A DNA stretch of 64,000 nt from Dichetophora obliterata (lineage: Eukaryota; Arthropoda; Insecta; Diptera; Sciomyzidae): NCBI GenBank assembly GCA_963920525.1, contig OY986439.1, positions 210,293,406 through 210,357,405 of the forward strand, in the 5' to 3' direction. Under the pieces are notes generated by a model that saw only the letters and a program-made list of their open reading frames with translations, ran no database searches and was not told the origin of the DNA. The translations under genes were made by a program, and so were the position numbers. Position 1 is the first letter of the stretch; the number at the start of each line of letters is the position of its first letter. Positions 59,301-64,000 of this stretch are shown one piece after another.

Positions 59301-60382
59301 TTCTACACGATCTGAACTGGCGTCTCAGCGCGGAGATCAACATTACTCAGCTCAGCATTCCAGAGTCCGACTTGTACGATATACATCTAGTACAAGATTT
59401 CATAGATATCATGCAGGAACTTAAAAAGCAGCAAATCTTTCCTGCCAAAACTTTTGCCGATATTAAGTTGGAGAAGCTCCAGTTACCTGCGAATCCAGCT
59501 CAAGTATTAGCTGCTCGTACGGTACAAATAATTTGGCCTGTAATTGTAGAGATCGAGGAAGTTCATAGCTATCTGAAGGAAGACAAGAGCCACTCACATC
59601 CAGTGTGTGCACGCATTGCACATAGCCTTGGTTTGACTGTACGGGATGTTTTGCTTTTGGCTTATAAGCCTGGAAAAAGCAAGGCCAGTGCCTACATGAA
59701 AGACATGATGGCCGTTATTAAGCGCATACGTAAGCTACAAGCAAATCTAGACGTTATTGCGAATGATATAACTGCTGGTATTGAGCGTAAATTGGGTGGG
59801 TCAGGTAAAAACTTCACTGAAACCGAGGCTTCTCTAGAGCCAGCCCCAAGATTGCTTGACTCGATCAACGGAACGCAGAGTGAGTTTAATGAAACCGCGA
59901 TTTCGATACTACCTGCTGATTATTTGTCCGAAACCATTGTATTTAATGTGGGCTCAGCCGCAGAGTCACGTACTTTAATTGCAGTCATTGCCACGCAACC
60001 GCACCTGACTCCAGGTCTACATGATGGCATTAAATTGTATGCCTCGTTAGCTGACGAAAGTAAACTCTTCCAAGTTATAACGGCTAACAAACCACGTGCT
60101 ATAGTCTCGCTTCGCATACGTGATGAAACATTGTTGGCTTTTGTGGAGAATTGTTGTTCCGTGCGTGTGCTTATATACCGTGGCGTACAAGGGTTCGTTG
60201 ATTTCGTTAAGTTTTCCACGCAAGAAACCATACACAATATGATTGTCCTGAAACTAAGTACGGCAGACACGCTGGAGAAGCGTTATTTTATAGCCGTCAA
60301 TATGAATCAACGTGTGCAATTCTACGAAGCAATACTTGCTGGCGATAAACATACTTCAGTGGAATCCTTAAAATGTGCCTAA
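50353..60382 (+). CDS. Large secreted protein: two propeller-like regions and LNG repeats (7 exons)
   Basis: Exons: 50353-50421, 50486-50587, 50646-52829, 55678-55810, 55874-57763, 57832-58046, 58115-60382. All introns are GT-AG and frame is kept throughout, giving about 2,286 residues. ATG 50353 was chosen because it opens a signal peptide (basic YR, then IVIIYAICLCVLLPEARC) in a CAAA-ATG context. Order: short charged coiled-coil-like stretch (about 27-57), EPTP/EAR-like propeller strands (about 195-560), furin-type RHRR at 672-675, tandem LNG repeats, second propeller-like region. No transmembrane segment follows the signal, so secretion to the extracellular space is inferred. The architecture recalls large fly eggshell/Torso-pathway proteins (Nasrat, Polehole, Closca), but I recognise no diagnostic residue and give no symbol. 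It ends about 360 bp from a convergent gene. Confidence 0.9.
50646..52829 (+). CDS. Exon 3: N-terminal propeller region and furin-type site
   Basis: This exon encodes residues 58-785. After an acidic, Glu/Asp-rich stretch, beta-strand pairs of EPTP/EAR type repeat: TLVATADKVIWYRYNPQTQK, YLVVSTNESSRSGYFNLNIY, IVLAVAQENIAAVYCFNP, YLALGGMQPQILLYQQGKF. A sequence like 'x-L-x-V-A/G ... I-x-x-Y' is the usual blade signature. LPGRHRRDVGKD near 52479-52514 is a proprotein-convertase site that would separate this region from the LNG repeats. The first LNG-like unit (FETINGIPWENI) closes the exon. The donor GGG-GTAAGT ends the exon in phase 0; reading on through it meets a stop within four codons. Confidence 0.88.
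52876..53036. repeat. (CCATAAN)n minisatellite in intron 3
   Basis: ATAACCATAATCGTACCC and AACCAAAATCAGTCCCATAA blocks repeat, then decay to CATAACCATAAC-type units. The His/Asn-rich frame over it (52879-53067) is an artefact. Confidence 0.85.
53668..54036. mobile_element. ~369-bp MITE, copy 2 (in intron 3)
   Basis: It begins AAAGCATAGTATTCTGTTCA GTTTCATGTGAAA and ends GCAAACGAACAGAGTACTAG GCTTTA. It matches the reverse complement of 42913-43278 nearly throughout (AACAAGCGTG, GAGCAGTACTCTGTT, TTTCACGACAATTTAATTGT, CAACAAATAAATAGATGTTG). Position inside an intron, opposite to copy 1. Confidence 0.82.
55040..55330. repeat. (CAGTACA)n / (GTACACGGTACA)n tandem array in intron 3
   Basis: Nearly 290 bp of GTACA-based units with higher-order CAGTACACGGTACAATACT segments at the start. 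A frame through it (55025-55519) is a repeat by-product. Confidence 0.9.
55874..57763 (+). CDS. Exon 5: tandem LNG-repeat array
   Basis: This exon encodes the middle of the protein as a run of roughly 35-60 residue units. Each has short beta-type stretches followed by a turn like L/V-NG-x-N/D and then an amphipathic helix-like tail: TINGVNPYDAI, KVNGINVDEFV, LNGISLANGY, KLNGDNFDEDI, AMNGANLPDLI, ALNGVIFDQI, TLNGLNLFELL. The pattern starts in exon 3 (TINGIPWENI) and exon 4 (NNINGLQYPEDF) and continues in exon 6 (PINGVDLQSEY) and exon 7 (VSGINLDQWHKT). It suggests a solenoid-like fold. I know no named domain for it. It is split from exon 4 by a 63-bp intron and from exon 6 by a 68-bp intron. 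Confidence 0.87.
58115..60382 (+). CDS. Exon 7: C-terminal propeller-like region and stop
   Basis: This encodes the last 755 residues. After two LNG-like units, EAR/EPTP-like strands reappear (FIMLNSGCFSQLYKWNSSMS near 58633) with many N-x-S/T sequons (such as NSSM, NLTF, NCTL, NYTS). A mostly helical, Lys/Leu-rich stretch follows around 59370-59800. Closing strands (LLAFVENCCSVRVLIYRGVQ, YFIAVNMNQRVQFYEAIL) end at TAA 60380-60382. Choice of acceptor CCCTAG at 58114 keeps frame with exon 6 and adds 38 codons before the first in-frame start-like codon. Confidence 0.87.
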   Translation: MHGNQHIKTPLTIQSCRVLGELQTNALVNSAKDLRQVALLHDSLEFRSPLFLQNITARNLYTNDLVSGINLDQWHKTALWLDSRTPQWITGNWSVRSLTIKGPATALNLAELSRSPRADKNFFHVCQRVVKLLQKRATSICFVKYIEEAFELRLSDNGTIRQIFAMNDKDTDFIMLNSGCFSQLYKWNSSMSSFQMFSTFESGYIDQLLMAATIPQNSNLTFITNGASSQSTANCTLSGLNTWSLRSNKVIHLHSLGHNYTSIHQSRPLSSYIYAHSKQKHLIHEFTSTKQTVTNTWKLRLASNESTNSYSFLPAAATTSNISLSNGQQIFVLIKNGSATKIKRASSSFGLTLPMVSLEGVRKLKAASESVLNPPNDTVVSRKLDFADFEQVVVRILHDLNWRLSAEINITQLSIPESDLYDIHLVQDFIDIMQELKKQQIFPAKTFADIKLEKLQLPANPAQVLAARTVQIIWPVIVEIEEVHSYLKEDKSHSHPVCARIAHSLGLTVRDVLLLAYKPGKSKASAYMKDMMAVIKRIRKLQANLDVIANDITAGIERKLGGSGKNFTETEASLEPAPRLLDSINGTQSEFNETAISILPADYLSETIVFNVGSAAESRTLIAVIATQPHLTPGLHDGIKLYASLADESKLFQVITANKPRAIVSLRIRDETLLAFVENCCSVRVLIYRGVQGFVDFVKFSTQETIHNMIVLKLSTADTLEKRYFIAVNMNQRVQFYEAILAGDKHTSVESLKCA

Positions 60383-60743
60383 GTTGAAGTTTACATGTTG
60401 TAATTCTATTTTCGAATTCTCCAAATAATTTTTGGATTGAATGTAATTTTTGTATATTTGTAAATCCAAACACTTTATTTATTGTTGATATATGTAAATA
60501 GCTAGCTTTATTTGCATACAATTTTGTACTTAAAACTAAAAAATATTGACTTTTTCTTAAATTTAATTTACGCCTTTTTAGCAAAGCCCGACAAAAACTC
60601 TATACTCTAAATAAATTAACCCATACATTTAGCTATAGTGCGAAAGGTACTAAAAAAACACCAGAAACAGCGAATGATTTTGTCTCTAAACCAAATATTT
60701 ACAACTTTTGTTAGGTAGTTCGTCGCCTGCTCCTATATCGCTC
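60383..60743. terminator. Shared 3' UTR/polyadenylation interval between convergent genes
   Basis: For the plus-strand gene the first AATAAA is at 60610-60615, about 230 bp after its stop. For the minus-strand gene AATAAA lies at 60507-60512 and 60474-60479 (TTTATT on the plus strand), about 230-270 bp after its stop. If these are used, the two 3' untranslated regions overlap by about 100 bp or more. Confidence 0.5.
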
Positions 60744-63700
60744 CTAGGGCACCGTGACGGGTAAAAATAAGCGCGGATCGCCTATTTTGGGTGCGAAACG
60801 TACCACTACCTTATCCTTGTCCTCGCCTACTTCTAGAAAAGAATTCCAGTCGGCAAGGAAATAGAAACCGTTTTTCCTCTTAGGTGGCAATGGGCTTTCC
60901 GTAATAGGATCTGGTCCAAAGGAATCTTCCAAGTCTGCTATGGAGCCGTTACGTGATTCTTCTGTTGTGCTTGTTGTCGTTGTTGAAGCCTCGGTTGCAT
61001 TGCTTGAAATAGAACTGTCCCCAGCATCCACATCACCATCATCTAAGCTTAAATCAAGGTTGAAACGTGTTGGTGACGCAGTAGATGCCGTTGGTACAAC
61101 ATCTGCTCCATTCTCCGTTGCGTCTGTGGGTGAGGCACTTTGTCTTCGCTTTTTAATGGCTTCCTCATTTTCTTCACTTACTAAGCTTGTCGGGGTTTTT
61201 AAACTCTCCAAATACTTGGCATCAGCTTGTCGCAGCACATCTGGTGATGCGGTTAAATTAAGCTTTTTCAGTTCCTGCAAGTTACTGATCAAGCGTTGCA
61301 ATTCTCCCAGATCCTTTGTAAAATCATCGGCCGGCTTAACAGCAGCTGACGCGGCAGAGTCTTCTTCAACATTTACGTTGGCATCAAGTCGTCGGTTTAT
61401 TTCCGGTATGGCAAGCTGATAGTTCATCTCACTAAATTCACCCACCATATCCTCTTCACCTTCAGCCGCCGCTTCCAGAACATCCACATCTTCGTCGCTG
61501 CGTCGTCGAAAACCATGAGCTTTTTCGGTAGAAACTCCAATTTTGTTAGCCGCTCGCTTAATAGCCGCTTCTATAATTTTTGTAGCACTAAAAATAGGCA
61601 CCTCTACCGGACTTTCAGTGGTCGTTGGTTTGGGCTCCTTGGCCATTGAGGACCTAGCTGTAGTTAGTGAGAACACTGCCGTCTTTTCCAAAGGCAATTG
61701 CAATTCCTCGCTAAAATCACTGAATATTGGTGTTTGCGCAGAAGTTTCACGTATTTCGTTGCTTAGATTTTTTGTTCCATCCTTGCCCAAAATGCCAAAT
61801 CTCGTTAAATATTCCTCCACTTCAGGTGGATCCAACTGTTCTGCTGAGGCCAAAGATGTCAACTTAGGCGTTACTATTTGAAGACGCTTAAAATCGGCTC
61901 CCGGATTGCTAGTTGTGCTTGACAATTTGTGCTCGATCTGCTGCGAAAACTCCATCGGCAGACTGATACCGAGTTTTTTTAGTTCCTGTGCATTATTGAG
62001 CAACTTTTGCAATTCTTCCAAATCCGCATGTTGCTTCGTTGCCGAAGACTGCTTTGTGTAGTCTTGTGGTTTGCGTGTGGATATAAATTTCGGTGGTTGC
62101 TTCGTCACAGTTTTTTCTATCATTGGCGGTTGCATGTTGCGATAGGAATTTCGTTCATTATCCTCGAGTTTGGTGAAGAGCGTTTGATACTGCGCGTACT
62201 CCGCCGCGGTGACGGCCTTCTTTGGACCCGCTGGCGTGCTAATGCGAAAGTCACGGAAATCCTCAAGTGACGAGGGAAGCAATGTAGTGCTGGCTGGTTT
62301 TCCCATAATCTTGGGTGTAGCAGATTTAACATCCTGCTCATAGGGCTCCTTAAGCAATAGTTCATCCATCTGCTGATAGTTGTGCATTGGCTCAGGCTGC
62401 GATATTTGTGCACCAAAGGCATTTTGCACACTCTGCATGCGTATGGATGATGCGGTTACTAGATTGGGTGATACCGTCACCGAGGCTTCAGGTTTACGAC
62501 TTTCAAGACTCTGAGTGACGCGCTGCACTTCTCCATCTGCAGTTATTTTAACACGCTCTAGCTCTCGCACCTTGCTCAATAGCTTTTGCAGCTGCACAAA
62601 TTCGCCGGGATCAACTTCTTGAATACTGCTGCCAGAGCCTGTGTCATTGGTTATATCGATGATGCGTTGGGCAAAGTTTTGCGTGCGCTTAGAACTCTGC
62701 TGTAAGTACTTGGACGCTGTAGCTGCCGTAGAAATTTCAATGCCACCAACGGCAGATTGTTCGGCTTCCTGCACCTGCCGATAGAGCTGTTGTAGGTGGG
62801 CAAAGTCATTGGATGGAATGCGGTAGTCGTTGGGCAAGGCTGCTGGCGGCTGATTGATGTTGCGACTCGTAAAGCCAGTTACCTGGAACTGAGGCGAATC
62901 AGTGACAGTTAGTGGTGGCTTTGAATTGAGGCGTTCCAACTGTTGCACTCGATTGATAAGCTCTTGCAGTTGCTCACTTTCCGCGTTCTGCTTGCGTGAC
63001 TTTGGGCTCAAATTAGCGGTTATGCGTTGCGCCAAGTCTTGGGTAGTTAAGAATGGTCGCTGAGGACTACTTTTTGTGAATGGTGTGGTGGTTGTGGGCT
63101 TTGGTGTCGTCGTTGTTGTTGTTGTAGTTGTCGTGGTAGTGGTCGACGTTGTTCGTGGCGTTGTGGTGGCACGCACTCTATCCAGCTCAGCAAAATAGCG
63201 TTGCAGCTCCTCCAACTCTTTCAAACTTGGTCCTGGTTTCAAAGTGGTCGTCGTCGTCGATGTTGTGGAAGATTTTGCCCCAGTCTGTTTTCCTCTCGCC
63301 TGCTCATAGAGTTTCTCTAGGGCGCTGTCATCGCTTAACAGCTTCCGCAACTGATCAAAATCATTAGGTGCAATATTGGCACGTACATTATTATTGCGCA
63401 CAATGGGTCGCTTGGTAGTTGTCGAGGTTCGTGCCTTGGCATTTGCTTGCTCCAACGCCTCAAGTTCCTTCAAAATGCTTTGCAGTTGATCTGCGTCGTT
63501 TTGTGGACCAGTCTTTTTGATAACCTGGTGTACCAGTTCTGGCTGTGGTAGTTGGATCTGTTCACTAAAGCGGTTACTTAAACCAGCAATTTTTGATGTT
63601 GAATCCGATTGCGTGCCGCCCCGTTGTGCTACAGTTGCGGTGGTAACCGTTTTCAACACTTTCTCGGGGTTAATTCGTAGTTTTTCGAGCTCCTGCAGAT

Positions 63701-64000
63701 TTTCAAGTAGCTTTTGTAATTGATCTGCGCTATCCTGCTGCGTTTGCTGATTGCCCGTTGCACCAAAATTAATATCAAGGTTTGGGTCGATGCGGCGTCG
63801 AGGTTTCTTCGCCTCTATTAATAGCGGCGAACCGTTTGTTATTAGACTTTGGGCCGTTGTTGGACGTTTCGTCGTTGTTGTTGTACTCGTGCTTGTGCTA
63901 GTTGTGGTCGTAGTGGTGGTTTTTTTTGTTGTCAATGCTGTTTTCGCTGTTTTTGATTTTAAAACTTTCGGATTAACATTCAGACGCTCCAGCTCCTGCA
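60744..64000 (-). CDS. Thr/Ser-rich protein with Leu/Glu 'LQELEKL' repeats (3' part, 5' end outside window)
   Basis: The frame is open from the right edge to TAG at 60744-60746, about 1,084 residues, and the edge itself already reads QELERLNVNPK, so the start lies outside. At least eleven ~20-residue Leu/Glu heptad-like repeats occur, such as QLQKLLENLQELEKLRINPE, EFVQLQKLLSKVRELERVKI, DLEELQKLLNNAQELKKLGI and DLGELQRLISNLQELKKLNL. Between them are disordered Thr/Ser/Pro linkers with long Thr runs, which look mucin-like. Acidic patches and dibasic sites (FRRRSDED, IKKRRQS) lie nearer the C terminus. The end, FYFLADWNSFLEVGEDKDKV..RFAPKIGDP, is non-repetitive and looks like a conserved motif. 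I do not recognise the family. Extracellular matrix or cuticle-type protein is a guess from composition. Confidence 0.88.
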   Translation of the reverse strand, partial: QELERLNVNPKVLKSKTAKTALTTKKTTTTTTTSTSTSTTTTTKRPTTAQSLITNGSPLLIEAKKPRRRIDPNLDINFGATGNQQTQQDSADQLQKLLENLQELEKLRINPEKVLKTVTTATVAQRGGTQSDSTSKIAGLSNRFSEQIQLPQPELVHQVIKKTGPQNDADQLQSILKELEALEQANAKARTSTTTKRPIVRNNNVRANIAPNDFDQLRKLLSDDSALEKLYEQARGKQTGAKSSTTSTTTTTLKPGPSLKELEELQRYFAELDRVRATTTPRTTSTTTTTTTTTTTTTPKPTTTTPFTKSSPQRPFLTTQDLAQRITANLSPKSRKQNAESEQLQELINRVQQLERLNSKPPLTVTDSPQFQVTGFTSRNINQPPAALPNDYRIPSNDFAHLQQLYRQVQEAEQSAVGGIEISTAATASKYLQQSSKRTQNFAQRIIDITNDTGSGSSIQEVDPGEFVQLQKLLSKVRELERVKITADGEVQRVTQSLESRKPEASVTVSPNLVTASSIRMQSVQNAFGAQISQPEPMHNYQQMDELLLKEPYEQDVKSATPKIMGKPASTTLLPSSLEDFRDFRISTPAGPKKAVTAAEYAQYQTLFTKLEDNERNSYRNMQPPMIEKTVTKQPPKFISTRKPQDYTKQSSATKQHADLEELQKLLNNAQELKKLGISLPMEFSQQIEHKLSSTTSNPGADFKRLQIVTPKLTSLASAEQLDPPEVEEYLTRFGILGKDGTKNLSNEIRETSAQTPIFSDFSEELQLPLEKTAVFSLTTARSSMAKEPKPTTTESPVEVPIFSATKIIEAAIKRAANKIGVSTEKAHGFRRRSDEDVDVLEAAAEGEEDMVGEFSEMNYQLAIPEINRRLDANVNVEEDSAASAAVKPADDFTKDLGELQRLISNLQELKKLNLTASPDVLRQADAKYLESLKTPTSLVSEENEEAIKKRRQSASPTDATENGADVVPTASTASPTRFNLDLSLDDGDVDAGDSSISSNATEASTTTTSTTEESRNGSIADLEDSFGPDPITESPLPPKRKNGFYFLADWNSFLEVGEDKDKVVVRFAPKIGDPRLFLPVTVP

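Noticed and set aside
60940..61419. 159-codon plus-strand frame
   Set aside because: It is the antisense shadow of the minus-strand repeat protein, whose coding frame is open across the whole region.

Overview
The window is nuclear DNA from an insect, most likely a higher fly (Diptera). The support is AT-rich non-coding DNA, two protein-coding genes with GT-AG introns, a CAAA-ATG start context, and a dipteran-type mini-me/DINE-1-like repeat with a GACR tract followed by a conserved core. A tephritid-type fly is my best guess, but the sequence alone cannot prove it. I see no bacterial operon, CRISPR array, rRNA or intact tRNA.

Layout. Bases 1 to about 50,300 are a gene desert made of transposon remains, satellites and simple repeats. 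In order they hold: a 5'-truncated, stop-riddled RNase H-bearing non-LTR retrotransposon (842-2800); a ~150-200 bp repeat (2806-3345); an inverted-repeat element (3392-4016); a ~105 bp satellite of about 19 copies (4440-6420); a ~500 bp tandem triplication whose third copy is split by an insertion with a 7-bp target duplication (8838-10557); poly-AAAAT tracts; a SINE-like insertion with 16-bp duplications (15136-15268); a mini-me-like element (17670-18440); a ~92 bp satellite of about 20 copies (23214-25125); and many MITE and foldback elements. Several have clear target-site duplications: TAA and TTA for a PIF/Harbinger-like MITE at 29024 and 36473, GGCAAGGC for a 178-bp MITE at 37230, AATGTGAG for a 1.24-kb hAT-like element at 37426. 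Two loci are nested: a 2.2-kb terminal-inverted-repeat transposon with a ~715-bp foldback in its left arm (31553-34484), and a Helitron-like element carrying two other transposons (36906-38947).

Genes. From 50,353 to 60,382 on the plus strand lies one seven-exon gene for a predicted secreted protein of about 2,286 residues. It has a signal peptide, an EPTP/EAR-like beta-propeller region, a furin-type RHRR site, a long array of 'LNG' repeats and a second propeller-like region. Its family is uncertain. The large secreted eggshell/Torso-pathway proteins (Nasrat, Polehole, Closca) are a hypothesis only. Convergent to it, on the minus strand from 60,744 to beyond the right edge, is the 3' part of a gene for a Thr/Ser-rich protein with at least eleven copies of a Leu/Glu-rich 'LQxLLxxLQELEKL' repeat. 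The two genes end about 360 bp apart. Nothing in the sequence says that they work together.
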